DNA of 64,000 nt from Luteitalea pratensis (GCF_001618865.1 NZ_CP015136.1:2949001-3013000), one strand, 5' to 3'; positions 46,949 to 56,691 are shown, numbered from the stretch's first letter. A program made the numbers and translations. The notes: generated from the sequence alone by a model not told the origin.

Positions 46949-47226
46949 CTGAATTGCGCGAGAGTCGTCAATTCGCCTGACGGTAGCGCTCCGGCAGCAC
47001 CGTCCGGGACGCGCGGAAGAGGCGAGCGACGATGATCGAGATGCCTGGCGAGTCCCACTGGGCCGTTGTCGGGCCCACGCTCAGTGGTCGTCGCGATTGC
47101 GGCGCCGCCCTGCGAGTCCGTTCCCACTTGTGTGTGTCGCTCAGTTGGGGCTGACCGATCGCAGCGACGTCGCCGCACCGACCAATTCACTGCCCAGGCG
47201 CCTTTGGGCATTGCCGCGAGAGTCGT

Positions 47227-48525
47227 TCATTGCAGGGTGTAGTTGAGCGCCCACACGAGCAACAGCACGACAGGGACGTGCACGGCGAACTGCAGGGCGC
47301 AGTACCCGAGGATATCGCGCGCCTTGATGCCGAGAATGCCCGGCAGCGGCAACATCCAGAACGGATGGATCAAATTCGCGAGGACGTACGGCGCTTCCAC
47401 CAGCCATCTAGCTCCCGCCGATGGAATGAACACCCCTAGCGCGGCGGAGTAGATGCCAACGAGCACAAGAAACGTGTGCTCGTTCGACACTGCGACGAAG
47501 CCGTGCGCCAGCCTGGATGCGAGCCCTGACTCCGTCATGATGCCAACCGCACCGGCATACAACGGGTACTGCACGAGCACACCACCGACTGACGGCACCG
47601 CATCACTCACTGCACGCACAAACGACCTTGGCCGCCAGTGGAGGAGCAGGCCCACCATCAGGAACAAGAATATGTAGCGGTTCAACTGCAGCAGGACAGG
47701 TGCGCCGTTCGCGTGCACCTCTCGCCAGGTAGAGTAGCCGAGCGAGCCAACGGCGATCGTCAACAGCGGGCTGTGCTCGAGCCATTCACCGGGATGCTCG
47801 ACCGATGGACTCGACCCGCGCACGGGCGCGGGTATCACACCCATGCGGCTCATGGTCACGGCATGCTCAGGACGCGGCGCCGAGTAGACGGCGATGACCG
47901 TTGACAGTACGATCAGAACGACCGCCATCAAGGCGCTCTGCCACAGCAACAAGGTGTGATTCAGCGGGATCGCACCGCTGATCGCCAGAAGTGACGGCGG
48001 CAGTGACGTGGGCGTGGCCATGATGAGCGCAGCTGAGGACGACAGACCCAGTGCCCACACGCTACCCACACCAAGATAGGCGGCGGCACCCAGTGCGCGA
48101 TAGTCGGCCGTGCTGACGCGCTGGGCGACCTCCCGGGCGAGCAGGCCCGAGCAGACCAAGCTGAAGCTCCACGACACCAGGGAGGAGAGCATCGAGAAGA
48201 CCGCCACCCAGGCGATCGCGCTCTTTTGCGTCCGCGGCCACGACGCCATGGCCTGAATGGCCCGATGAATCGGCGGTGACGTTGCCGCGACGTATCCCGT
48301 CACGAGGATCATCGCCATCTGCATCGTGAACGGCACGAGATCCCAGAACCCCGCGCCAAACCAATCGGCGGCCTGCGTCGGGGACGCGCCGATCGTCAGG
48401 CTGGCGAGGAACACGATCACGACGACGAGGAGCGCGAGCGCGAAGGCGTCGGGGAACCAACGCTCGAACCAGGCCGAGAGTCGCAAGCCAACACGCGCGA
48501 GCCTGTTCTCACGCGTCTGCGTCAT
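47227..48525 (-). CDS. Short-chain fatty acid transporter, AtoE/TIGR00366 family
   Basis: 432 residues from ATG 48525, with about ten or more membrane helices. Family segments are WFPDAFALALLVVVIVFLA, GFWDLVPFTMQMAMILVTGY, SLVSWSFSLVCSGLLAREV and GVFIPSAGARWLVEAPYVL. The E. coli relative AtoE is linked to acetoacetate and butyrate uptake. No ato catabolic genes are adjacent. It is encoded just upstream of the convergent intergenic region near 47 kb and 47 bases from the isomerase-like gene, same strand, so cotranscription with it is possible. Confidence 0.88.
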   Translation of the reverse strand: MTQTRENRLARVGLRLSAWFERWFPDAFALALLVVVIVFLASLTIGASPTQAADWFGAGFWDLVPFTMQMAMILVTGYVAATSPPIHRAIQAMASWPRTQKSAIAWVAVFSMLSSLVSWSFSLVCSGLLAREVAQRVSTADYRALGAAAYLGVGSVWALGLSSSAALIMATPTSLPPSLLAISGAIPLNHTLLLWQSALMAVVLIVLSTVIAVYSAPRPEHAVTMSRMGVIPAPVRGSSPSVEHPGEWLEHSPLLTIAVGSLGYSTWREVHANGAPVLLQLNRYIFLFLMVGLLLHWRPRSFVRAVSDAVPSVGGVLVQYPLYAGAVGIMTESGLASRLAHGFVAVSNEHTFLVLVGIYSAALGVFIPSAGARWLVEAPYVLANLIHPFWMLPLPGILGIKARDILGYCALQFAVHVPVVLLLVWALNYTLQ

Positions 48526-48572
48526 GCGCGCCGTCCGCCGACCAGCACGAAGACCATCAGGCCGGCGCTCCG

Positions 48573-49496
48573 CTACGTCGGTACCACCCCGACGTCGGTC
48601 AGATAGGCGGCCATCGTGCGCGCGAAGTGTGGGAACGCCACCTCAGGCTCTTCGATGTCTGGATGCCACTTCTTCTCCCACTCGAAACAGTAGTAGCCCT
48701 TGTAGCCCGCCTTCGCGAGCACGGACACTTGCGCCTTGACCGGCACCTGGCCTGTTCCCGTCAGGACATACCGGCGGTCCGTTCCGTCAGCCTTCGAGTC
48801 CTTCAGGTGCGTGTGCCGGACCAGGCGGCCAAGCGCCGCATAGGTGTCGGCCGGCGCCTCGTTCCCGGCGACGAACGTGTGATGTGCGTCCCAGAGGAGG
48901 GCGAAGGCCTCCGAATGGACCGCGCGCTCAATCGCGACAAGGTCCTTCGACCGGGTGAAATCACCGTGTGATTCCATCAGCACGGTGACGCCCGCGGGCC
49001 TGGCGTGCGCAGCCATCTGCTGGAAGCCCTCGACGACGCGCTTCATGACGTCGTCGCGTGGTTCGCCTTCCGGGAACTTGTCGCCGAACATCCGCACGTA
49101 CTTCACCTCGAGCGCGTGGGCGAGATCGATGAACCGGCGGCCCTCGTCGAATTGCGCGGCTCGCGTGGCCGGCTCCCTTTCGTGCATGCGGGCGGAGGCG
49201 CCGAGGTCCGAGATGACGAGACCGAGCGCCGCGAGATCGTTCCTGGTGGCCGCCCGTCGCGACCCGACGAGCTCGGGGACCTTGGTCAGATCCATTTCGC
49301 CCGCCACGCCTCGGAGCTCGAGCGAAGCGTAGCCGAGCTGATCGGCCTGCTCCAGGACGGTCTTCCAGCTCCACGCCGGACACCCCAGCGTCGAGAACCC
49401 GATCGGGTACCGCTTCGCCGGACGGGCGCGGAGGATAGCTGGCGCGGCGAGGCCCGCCGTGAGGGCCGTGAGAAACACGCGGCGGTCAGTAGGCAT
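48573..49496 (-). CDS. Sugar phosphate isomerase/epimerase-like TIM-barrel protein
   Basis: 307 residues from ATG 49496 (AAGGGGA upstream). The N-terminus MPTDRRVFLTALTAGLAAPAIL resembles a Tat-type or Sec signal. The barrel is of the xylose isomerase-like AP_endonuclase_2 family: IGFSTLGCPAWSWKTVLEQA, SLELRGVAGEMDL, VTVLMESHGDFTRS (metal Glu), LLWDAHHTFVAGNE (Asp, His), VRHTHLKDSKADG (His) and GYYCFEWEKKWHP (Glu). All four metal ligands appear present. Many secreted relatives exist in Acidobacteria and Bacteroidetes, with unknown sugar substrates. Confidence 0.87.
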   Translation of the reverse strand: MPTDRRVFLTALTAGLAAPAILRARPAKRYPIGFSTLGCPAWSWKTVLEQADQLGYASLELRGVAGEMDLTKVPELVGSRRAATRNDLAALGLVISDLGASARMHEREPATRAAQFDEGRRFIDLAHALEVKYVRMFGDKFPEGEPRDDVMKRVVEGFQQMAAHARPAGVTVLMESHGDFTRSKDLVAIERAVHSEAFALLWDAHHTFVAGNEAPADTYAALGRLVRHTHLKDSKADGTDRRYVLTGTGQVPVKAQVSVLAKAGYKGYYCFEWEKKWHPDIEEPEVAFPHFARTMAAYLTDVGVVPT

Positions 49497-49865
49497 GGAA
49501 TATCCCCTTTCGAGGCAGATTATAGGCGCGGGGCGTCGCACGGCGACGGACGCAGGGCCGGGGCACTGCAATCCGCGTTGTCTTCGCGCGCGGCGTGGTA
49601 CCGGCCCACGGAAGCATGACGGCACTTCCCCGTAGGCCTTGCCGTCAAGCACCAGCCTGCCGCTTAACCGCCCGACAAGCGCGCAGCGCCGACCACCGCA
49701 AGAGATTGATCGCCGTCTCTTCGGTGGAGGCGGCGGGACCCGGTTCGCGTCCTATCTAGCCCGAGCATGAAATACCCAGGAAAACCCTGCACCATGCCTT
49801 CCCAGAGATGCGCGATCTGTCCGCCCCGGAGGCTGACCGGCTCTCCTCCCGCGACCGAGGTCATG

Positions 49866-50250
49866 TCCCGGCGGCGACACGCGAGTGCTCTTTGGCAGCT
49901 ACCACTTCCATCTGACGAAGCGGGATGGCACGTGGCGTATCGATGGTTTCCGGTACGCGTTGAGCTATATCCAGGGCAACGGCAACCTCGGCCAGCGCGC
50001 ATAGCGAACCCAGGTCAAGATGATGAGTGCATACACGAACATCAATCTCTCCGTGGATATCGTCGAGACACGGACCGTCGGCGAAGAGGTCGAGATCATG
50101 TGGTACACGGTCGGACAGCGGACCAATGCGACCACAGGTGTCGTGCAGAACTTGCGCAGCGCCAACATGGCGCTGTTCAAGTACGACCAAGCTGGAAAGA
50201 TGCGGTTCTACCGTGTGTCGAACCACCCGGCCGCGCCAGCCACTCCGTAG
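49866..50250 (+). pseudogene. Two joined SnoaL/NTF2-like fragments (duplication copy 2)
   Basis: 49866-50004 encodes the tail GSYHFHLTKRDGTWRIDGFRY and a stop, equal to the end of the fragment at 38623. After 14 bases, 50020-50250 encodes MSAYTNINLSVDIVETRTVG to the same end as the SnoaL gene at 38941, lacking its first 77 residues. Copy 1 has 294 more bases between the two blocks. Neither piece can fold as a full domain. Confidence 0.8.
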
Positions 50251-50387
50251 ATGCGCCGAGAGACGCTGAGCGTTCACGTGACTTCACTGGTCCTGTGGGC
50301 TTGATCCGGTTTCGTGGACAGCTCGGCAGGTGGTTACGATTGCGCCAATGGTCCCACGCCCTCGTGGAAGGCGAGTGGTTCGCAAGA

Positions 50388-50448
50388 CGCCTATGGACCG
50401 CCATGGTCGCCTCCAGATGTCCCCCCGTGGCGAGACCTTGTTTAGGCG
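50388..50448. repeat. 61-bp dispersed structured repeat, copy 2
   Basis: Begins CGCCTATGGACCGCCATGG and ends CTTGTTTAGGCG, so its ends are inverted (CGCCTA/TAGGCG). Inside, GGTCGCC can pair with GGC-GA-GACC with a small bulge. It matches 40577-40634. It could be an old part of the duplicated block or a small structured element. It fits integron attC sites only loosely. Confidence 0.6.
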
Positions 50449-50508
50449 GACAATGCGTCCAGGTCGAGCCATGCACCAACGCCACTGTCTGCCAGCCCGC
50501 CGTTCACC

Positions 50509-51450
50509 ATGTCCCAGCTGATCCCCGTCGCCGTCGTCCAGGCTGCCCCCGTGTATTTCAATCGCGAGGCGACGACCGCGAAGGCCGTGGACCTGATTCG
50601 CGCGGCGGCCGGTCGCGGCGCGAGACTTATCCTGCTGCCCGAGGCCTTCATACCCGCGTATCCGCGCGGACTTTCGTTTGGCATGGTGGTCGGGAGCCGC
50701 TCGCGTGACGGGCGTGAATTGTGGCGCCGGTATTGGGACGCGGCGGTCGAGGTGCCCGGTCCGACGACGCAGGCCATCGGCAAAGCGTGTCGCGAACTCG
50801 GGGTGCACGCTGCGGTCGGCGTCGTCGAGCGTGTGCCGGCCGCCGGCGGCACGCTCTACTGCGCCCTCGTCTATTTCGGGCCCGACGGCGAAGTGCTCGC
50901 GGTGCATCGGAAACTCAAGCCGACCGGCAGCGAGCGATTGATCTGGGGCGAGGGCGATGGCAGTTCGCTGCGAGTGTTTCCGACTCCGGTGGGCCGGATC
51001 GGTGGCCTGATCTGTTGGGAGAACTACATGCCGGCGGCGCGAATGGCCCTGTACGCGCAGGGCGTGCAGATCTACCTCGCGCCGACCGCCGACCCGCGCG
51101 ACACGTGGACCGCGACGCTGCGGCACATCGCCTGTGAAGGGCGGTGTTTTGTCATGGGGTGCAACCAGTATTCTCCGGCGGGTGCCTATCCGGCCGATGT
51201 GCTGCACCTGGCCGGCGCGGACGAACCGCGCCATGGCGAATGCCGCGGCGGCAGCGTGATCGTCTCGCCGCTGGGCGAGATCATCGCCGGTCCGCTGTTC
51301 GACCGCGAAGGCGAATTGCGGGCCGACCTCGATCTCGACGACGTGACGCAGGCGCGGGTCGACTTCGACGTATCGGGGCACTACGCGCGCCCCGACGTGT
51401 TTCAACTCACGGTCAACACCGCGCCGAAGCCGCCGGTCCGGTTTCAATGA
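50509..51450 (+). CDS. Nitrilase (carbon-nitrogen hydrolase family)
   Basis: 313 residues from ATG 50509. The catalytic triad is visible: Glu in ILLPEAFIPAYPRG, Lys in HRKLKPTGSER and Cys in GGLICWENYMPAAR. The CWENYMP motif and the PAYPRG motif are typical of true nitrilases (branch 1) converting nitriles to acids and ammonia, rather than amidases. The upstream ribosome site is weak. The gene stands alone, with no nitrile hydratase or aldoxime dehydratase nearby. Cytoplasmic, expected to form helical oligomers. Confidence 0.9.
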   Translation: MSQLIPVAVVQAAPVYFNREATTAKAVDLIRAAAGRGARLILLPEAFIPAYPRGLSFGMVVGSRSRDGRELWRRYWDAAVEVPGPTTQAIGKACRELGVHAAVGVVERVPAAGGTLYCALVYFGPDGEVLAVHRKLKPTGSERLIWGEGDGSSLRVFPTPVGRIGGLICWENYMPAARMALYAQGVQIYLAPTADPRDTWTATLRHIACEGRCFVMGCNQYSPAGAYPADVLHLAGADEPRHGECRGGSVIVSPLGEIIAGPLFDREGELRADLDLDDVTQARVDFDVSGHYARPDVFQLTVNTAPKPPVRFQ

Positions 51451-51654
51451 GCCTGGGATGGGCGTCGGTGGGAGATGTTTTCGTCGCCGGCACGACGCCC
51501 GGCCAACGTAGGCCTGTAGCATCACCAGCACGCCCACGAGGAGCGCGAGGCGATGCTGTGCCAGAAGACCGCGCACAGAAGAAGGCCAAGCCCGTGAACA
51601 GAATCCAGGGCAACCAGGCCGCGCCATCCGACCTGCGCGACCACGAGCCATCAC

Positions 51655-52353
51655 GTGACGACTGAATTCGGTGACTCCTCTGATGTTCGACTCCCCGTTC
51701 CCGCTCCAGCTGCGCCTCGGTCCGCTGTCGTGGCGGGCGGAACCGGCCTGGTCGGTGGAACCCTGCTGCAGCTCCTGGGAGGAGACACCAGCTACCATCG
51801 GGTGACGAGCCTCGTCCGGCGCGAGGTTCCGACACTGCCGGGGGTCGCCTTGCAGCGAGTGGACTTCGAGCGACTCGACCAACTCGTGCTGCCGGAGGTG
51901 GACGATGCGTTCTGTTGCCTCGGCACCACGAGGCGAGCTGCGGGGTCTGATGCTGCGTTCAGACGTGTCGACCTGGACTATGTCGTTGCCTTTGCCCGGC
52001 TCGCGCAGCGTGCTGGGGCGCTGCGCTTCCTGCTGGTGTCGTCGTTGGGCGCCTCACCGAGCTCTCCCTTCCTGTATCCCCGCACAAAAGGCGAATGCGA
52101 GGCTGCGATCTCGGCCCTCGGATTCACGACGGTGGTCATTGTCCGGCCGTCCTTCCTCGTAGGCGCGCGCGCGCAGGCACGTCCGACCGAAGCGGTTGCG
52201 CTGCGGGTCGGTCAACTGATTCGGCCTTTTCTCATCGGCGCACTTCGGAAGTACGCGCCGGCGGATGCGACGGCGGTTGCGCGGACGCTTGTCAGAGCCG
52301 CAGCGACCGCTCCCGCCGGCGTCATGGTCATCGAATCGGACAGTATTCGTTGA
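51655..52353 (+). CDS. NAD(P)-binding Rossmann protein (HTATIP2/atypical SDR-like)
   Basis: 232 residues from GTG 51655. The nucleotide motif is SAVVAGGTGLVGGTLLQLL, then FCCLGTTRRAAGSDAAFRRVD, and FLLVSSLGASPSSPFLYPRTKGECE with the YxxxK-like pair. This corresponds to the oxidoreductase HTATIP2/YwnB group of atypical SDRs. The start is not firm; the Rossmann motif lies about 23 residues in. The function is probably NADPH-linked, substrate unknown. Confidence 0.8.
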   Translation: MTTEFGDSSDVRLPVPAPAAPRSAVVAGGTGLVGGTLLQLLGGDTSYHRVTSLVRREVPTLPGVALQRVDFERLDQLVLPEVDDAFCCLGTTRRAAGSDAAFRRVDLDYVVAFARLAQRAGALRFLLVSSLGASPSSPFLYPRTKGECEAAISALGFTTVVIVRPSFLVGARAQARPTEAVALRVGQLIRPFLIGALRKYAPADATAVARTLVRAAATAPAGVMVIESDSIR

Positions 52354-52761
52354 ACGCTCTGACTCGCCATGATCGAACGGCGTGGAATGCCGGAGGCGCG
52401 ATCGCCTTCCGCCACCCGGCGACGCCTTCGCGGCCCTTCAGGTCGCTCCAATTCCACCGCCAAGGTGCGCTTGACGAGTCGCACTTGTGCGAGACGGTCA
52501 CCGTGAATGCCGTCCGGCCCGATCATCATTCGATTCACGTGCCACCATGTCTGCAGACGGCAATACCATCACGGATGTAACCACCGTGAAATCAAAAGAC
52601 GGTAAGACGTCGAAGTCGACGTCCGTGTATCACCGCGTGAGCGGCGCAGATCGGGGCCGCAAGTAGACCAAGGCGGCGTCTCCGTCCTGGTATCGCAAGC
52701 AGACCGCGGCGTTGGTGCACGGGTGCAGGGGGCCGCGCAGCAGCCCGTGGCATCGGGAAGA
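52354..52761. other. Intergenic stretch with a small gene remnant
   Basis: About 400 bases between the SDR-like gene and the DUF983 gene. It includes the remnant at 52547-52666; the rest shows nothing recognisable. Confidence 0.5.
52547..52666 (+). pseudogene. C-terminal remnant of a GTW-type DUF protein
   Basis: The 39-codon frame MSADGNTITDVTTVKSKDGK then TSKSTSVYHRVS ends at TAG. It matches the final beta-hairpins of the small secreted DUF proteins in this window (VSADGKTLTI in 23-793, VADDGQTMTATTKG in 33139-33549). The preceding codons in frame look eroded. Not expected to be functional. Confidence 0.5.
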
Positions 52762-53163
52762 TCAGCGAGGCCTGGTCACAGGAGGCGGCGGAATCGAATC
52801 CGCCGGATCGGGCCAATACACTCGCGACAAGTAATGCAGCGCGATTCCGGCGCCCCAGCGGTTGGGCGCCGTCAAGATGACAAGCGCCGCCAGAACGACC
52901 AGCAGGATCAGACCCAGCACGCGATGCGACCGGACGACTCCGAAATAGATCACGACGATCATCGCGCCAATTGGCAACCGATCGCCCATGATGGTGAACG
53001 CCCAGGTGTCACCCGGATTACGTGCGAAGACCAAACCGCAGACCGTGCAGCCTTCAAGCTGGCGCCACCCGGTAAACAGCCGTCCCTGGCCGCAATGCGG
53101 GCAGCGCTTACGCAGTCCACGCCGAAGCGTCGTACCAATCACTGACAATCCGGACGGAGTCAT
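52762..53163 (-). CDS. DUF983 family membrane protein
   Basis: 133 residues from ATG 53163. A zinc-ribbon-like start RKRCPHCGQGRLFTGW and CTVCGLVFARNPGDTWAF is followed by two membrane helices (IGAMIVVIYFGVV and VLGLILLVVLAALVIL). This is the standard DUF983 layout. Relatives are found near cytochrome oxidase genes, but no such genes are here. The function is unknown. Confidence 0.88.
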   Translation of the reverse strand: MTPSGLSVIGTTLRRGLRKRCPHCGQGRLFTGWRQLEGCTVCGLVFARNPGDTWAFTIMGDRLPIGAMIVVIYFGVVRSHRVLGLILLVVLAALVILTAPNRWGAGIALHYLSRVYWPDPADSIPPPPVTRPR

Positions 53164-54376
53164 ACGGGTTCGCAGGGCGATGGACGCGGAGCGTGTTCGA
53201 GTGGTCTATCGCGATCAGGAGAAGCGTTGCACGGTGCGGCGATGCGATTCGGACAGGCCGCGATCTCCGTCCAGGAACCGAATCGGGCGCCGCATGCGGG
53301 TCCTGCCGCGATGCGACACGGTACGCCATCAGGGCGTCAGTCGATCCTTGGCCGGATCACGTCGATCTGCCTGGCGTCATGGATCACCTCGATCAGTAGC
53401 CAATTGTCGAGATTGAGGATTTCGTTATCGAACAGTCTGCGCCCACCGACGACCTCCAGACGAAGAGCGTTCGTGCTGATCTCGGTCGTGGCTGCACGGA
53501 CCTTGGGCCTGCCGCTCCGCAGACAGCTGTTTGTGCGCGCCGTGCCGGCGGCCCCGGGCGTCATCGCGGGACCAGATCGATGAACATCCTGCTGCCTGAG
53601 ACGCCTGGCGTTCGTCGGCCGGGAAGTGGCCGAGGGAGGGTACGGCACGAGCAGCGGGTACGTGTGTGAACTCATGCAGGGGCCAGGAGCGGCTGCGACT
53701 GAGCCGCGACCGGCGCCGATGGCGAGCACGAACGAAACGCCCGGCTCCTCGACATCGGTTATCCTGCTTCTCGATCCCAGACGTTGACAACGCTGCGCAT
53801 GTTGGCCCACGTATCGGCCATGACGTCGGTGTGGCCGCACCGAGACCGACACGCCGGCGACGACGAGAAGCATCCGAGCGTCCGATGGTCGACATGTCGC
53901 ACGCAGGAGTATCGGCGCGTGGCCGACGCTTCATGGGCCCGAAGTGGGCGATGGGCGCCGTCCTCTCACGCGCCCCCGTCGCCGTGGATTGCCGCCGCGG
54001 CGCTCGCGGTGCGGCTCGCTTTGTTGTGTCTCGCCGCGCAGACTGGTTCACCGACCCTGACCGTGGTGCTCGGCGACAATGGACGCATGGTGAGCCAGGA
54101 GGGCGAGTGCCCCGGTGACCATCGCGCTCCTACCCCTCTCGCTCTACACACTGAAGGATGCTGCCGATGTCCTGCTGTCCAGAATGTGCAGTGTGGGAAG
54201 TCTCGGCGGGCGTATTGTCGATGGGACGCCGGACGGTGACGGTGCCGTCGTCGGCCAATTCGTTCAGGTGAGGTGATGTCTGGAGAGCGCGACCGGCTGG
54301 CCCTTCACGGCGCGGGTTCGATGGGCTCGCTGAGAAGACGCATCGGCGGATGAACGGCAGATCGCGGGAGGCAGAG
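53164..54376. other. 1.2-kb region without a convincing gene
   Basis: No ORF here has both a plausible start and a recognisable sequence. On the minus strand, 53337-53500 encodes a regular-looking tail (ATTEISTNALRLEVVGG then LFDNEILNLDNW) that may be the eroded C-terminus of a secreted protein. The rest appears to be degraded DNA. Confidence 0.5.
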
Positions 54377-55405
54377 ATGAAGACCAGGGTGACAACCGCA
54401 CTGATCGGGATGATGATCGCGGGCTGGCTGAGCGGATGCGGCAGCGAGCAGAAGAGCGCGCCGGCGCCAACATCCGCACCGGCCCGCGCTCCGGGTCTGC
54501 GGATCGCGATGATCGCGAAGAGCGCAAGCAACCCGATCTTCCTGTCGGCGCGCAAAGGCGCTGAGACTGCCGCGAAGGAACTCGCGTCCAAGCACGGCAT
54601 TCCCATCGAAATCGTCTGGATGACGCCGACCAGCGAGGACGGACAGGTCCAGGCGCAGAAGATTGCACAGGCGACCGAGGAAGGCGCGAGCGCGATCCTG
54701 ATTTCCTGTTCCGATGCGAGCAAGGTGACCGCCGCGATCGACGCCGCCGTGGCCCGCGGTGTGCCGGTCATGACATTCGACGGCGACGCGGCCGAGTCGA
54801 AACGCTTCGCGTTCTACGGCGTTGATGATGAGAAGACGGGGGAGACCCTGATGCGTGAACTGGCCGCCCAGATCGGCAAGAAAGGCCCGGTGGCGATACT
54901 CGCGGGGAACCCTGACGCCCCGAACCTGCGCAAGCGGGTGGACGCGATCAAGAAGGAAGCCGCAAAATATCCGGGCATCACGATCGTCGACACGTTCCAC
55001 CACCCGGAAACAGTGAGGGACGCGGCCGCCACAGTGGTCAGCGCGCAGAAGGCGCACCCCGAGATCCAGGGCTGGGTGATGGTCGGCGGGTGGCCGCTCT
55101 CCACGCCGCAGCTGATGTCTGATCTCGGTCCCACGAAGATCAAGATCGTCGCCGTCGGTGCATTGCCCTCGCAGCTCGTGTATGTCGATGAGGGGCTCGC
55201 CCCAGTCCTGCTCGCCCAGCCTACATACATGTGGGGCTACGAGTCGGTCCAGCGCATCATCGACAAGGTGCAGCTCAAAAAGGAAGTTCCCGAGATCATC
55301 ACGATGGATGTGGTCCGCGTGACGAAGGCCGACCTCGGATCGTGGGCGCGGCAGTTGAAGTCCTGGGGGTTCACGGTCCCGGACATGTACGTGAAGTTGC
55401 CGTGA
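54377..55405 (+). CDS. Sugar-binding periplasmic lipoprotein (RbsB-like, Peripla_BP_4)
   Basis: 342 residues from ATG 54377 with GGGAGG 6 bases upstream. A lipoprotein signal ends in the lipobox WLSGC. The mature protein is a type-1 periplasmic binding protein: LRIAMIAKSASNPIFLSARKG, ASAILISCSDASKVTAAID, GVPVMTFDGDAAESKR, WGYESVQRIIDKV. Such proteins deliver sugars to ABC importers. No permease or ATPase gene is adjacent, so it is an orphan or works with a distant transporter. It lies about 350 bases upstream of the RiPP-like locus, with no evident link. Confidence 0.9.
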   Translation: MKTRVTTALIGMMIAGWLSGCGSEQKSAPAPTSAPARAPGLRIAMIAKSASNPIFLSARKGAETAAKELASKHGIPIEIVWMTPTSEDGQVQAQKIAQATEEGASAILISCSDASKVTAAIDAAVARGVPVMTFDGDAAESKRFAFYGVDDEKTGETLMRELAAQIGKKGPVAILAGNPDAPNLRKRVDAIKKEAAKYPGITIVDTFHHPETVRDAAATVVSAQKAHPEIQGWVMVGGWPLSTPQLMSDLGPTKIKIVAVGALPSQLVYVDEGLAPVLLAQPTYMWGYESVQRIIDKVQLKKEVPEIITMDVVRVTKADLGSWARQLKSWGFTVPDMYVKLP

Positions 55406-55753
55406 AGGGTGGCGGGGGGCTCGTGTCTCTTGAGCGCGACGGTCGACACTCAAGACCGTCGACGTGCCGTTCGCGTTCACGAACATTGCTGTTCAGAAAT
55501 GACTCGCACGCGTAGTGCGCCGGGTGTCAGAGACGGGGTTGGACGCAGGAACATCTGATCGGCCTTCTCGAGGTAGACCGCTGGAAAGCATGTCAGGGCA
55601 ACGTCGATGGAACGCGTTACCTCAACAACGCTCCGGGCCTCGAGGTTGTGTTCAGCGGACGACCAAGCTGTCCGATTCCCGCCCTGCCGTCGTTATTACA
55701 GGGGAGCAGAAGGAGGATCGGTCGCGGGCGGAGCGCTTCTCGCGGTCGTACGC
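55406..55753. other. Region upstream of the papain-like peptidase gene
   Basis: About 350 bases. A frame around 55555-55690 (WKACQGNVDGTRYLNNAPG) looks protein-like but has no start and I do not recognise it. The promoter of the RiPP-like locus is expected here; no clear boxes can be assigned. Confidence 0.4.
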
Positions 55754-56614
55754 ATGATGATGAAGTCTGGCTGGATTCCTGACCCCCCAGACCCACGCGA
55801 TTACACGGTCGATCACCGTGTGGTTCGCCCCTTCGTCGAGAGTCTCGGCATAGCCGAGCCGTCGGCGGCGCTCCCCGATGCCGTCGACCTCAGGGCCTTC
55901 TTCCCGCCAGTCATCGATCAGAATCCCCTCAACTCATGCACGGCCGCGACGGCTGCCGCGATCATGTCGTACTTCCAACGCAAGGCACACGACCGGCAGA
56001 TCGAGCCATCGGTCCTGTTTCTCTACAAAGTGACCCGGAACCTGCTGGGCCTTCGAGGTGACTCGGGAGCGCTGCTGCGCACGTCCATGCACGCGCTCCG
56101 GCTCTTCGGCGTCCTGCCGGAGCAACGGTGGCCGTACGACCCGGCTCTCGTGGACGTGGAGCCCGACACCTTTCACTATCTGTTTGCTGCCAATTACAAG
56201 GCCAAGGCCTACTACCGGCTCGACACGTCAGGTGTCGACGGCGAGGCGCTCCTTGCGCGTCTGCGTACGAACCTGGCCGCGCAGCTGCCCGCGATGTTCG
56301 GCCTGTTCGCATTCCCTTCCCTGGCGTTCGCCGCCGCGACCGGCGCGGTGCCCTATCCCGCCCGGGGCGAGCGGCCCACTCTGTCGCATGCGCTCGTGGC
56401 GGTGGGGTACGACGATGGCAAAGAGGTTCGAAACCCGATCGATGGCGTCACCAGACGCGGCGCGCTGCGGGTCCGCAATTCGTGGGGACCGCAATGGGGC
56501 GAGGCCGGATATGGGTGGTTGCCCTATGCCTACATCCTCAACGGCCTGACATCTGACTGGTGGTCCGTCGTCGAAGCGGACTTCGTCGATGAAGGTCAGT
56601 TCGGGTTCCAGTGA
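55754..56614 (+). CDS. Papain-like (C1A) cysteine peptidase of the RiPP-like locus
   Basis: 286 residues; start among three successive ATG codons at 55754, 55757 and 55760. Fold markers: the N-terminal GWIPDPPDPRDYTVD, oxyanion/nucleophile segment DQNPLNSCTAAT (Cys62), His212 in TLSHALVAVGYDD and Asn242 in VRNSWGPQWGEAGYGWLPY. The triad is complete. No signal peptide or pro-domain is visible, so it is probably cytoplasmic. Papain-like peptidases occur in RiPP gene clusters (for example with thioamitides), where they may remove leaders. The gene ends immediately before the precursor-like gene, and a decayed copy precedes the second precursor-like gene. Confidence 0.87.
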   Translation: MMMKSGWIPDPPDPRDYTVDHRVVRPFVESLGIAEPSAALPDAVDLRAFFPPVIDQNPLNSCTAATAAAIMSYFQRKAHDRQIEPSVLFLYKVTRNLLGLRGDSGALLRTSMHALRLFGVLPEQRWPYDPALVDVEPDTFHYLFAANYKAKAYYRLDTSGVDGEALLARLRTNLAAQLPAMFGLFAFPSLAFAAATGAVPYPARGERPTLSHALVAVGYDDGKEVRNPIDGVTRRGALRVRNSWGPQWGEAGYGWLPYAYILNGLTSDWWSVVEADFVDEGQFGFQ

Positions 56615-56691
56615 TGGCTCGGAAGAACACCGCGCGCCGGCCGCCACAGTCTCGCGCCGGCCGACCAAGGGGGGAAGTAAAGGAGCGCAAC

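Larger units (their letters stand above)
49497..50508. other. Gene-poor segment holding duplicated fragments
   Basis: About 1 kb between the isomerase-like gene and the nitrilase gene. The first 370 bases show nothing recognisable. Then come two SnoaL-type fragments (49866-50004 and 50020-50250) and a short structured repeat (50388-50448). No intact gene is seen. Confidence 0.7.

Noticed and set aside
40577..50448. The 60-bp repeat as an integron attC site
   Set aside because: One end reads CCTAAAC rather than a proper RYYYAAC core, spacing to genes is wrong, and there is no integrase or cassette array.
50284..51882. A 532-codon minus-strand frame
   Set aside because: It is antisense to the nitrilase gene with its complete Glu-Lys-Cys triad.
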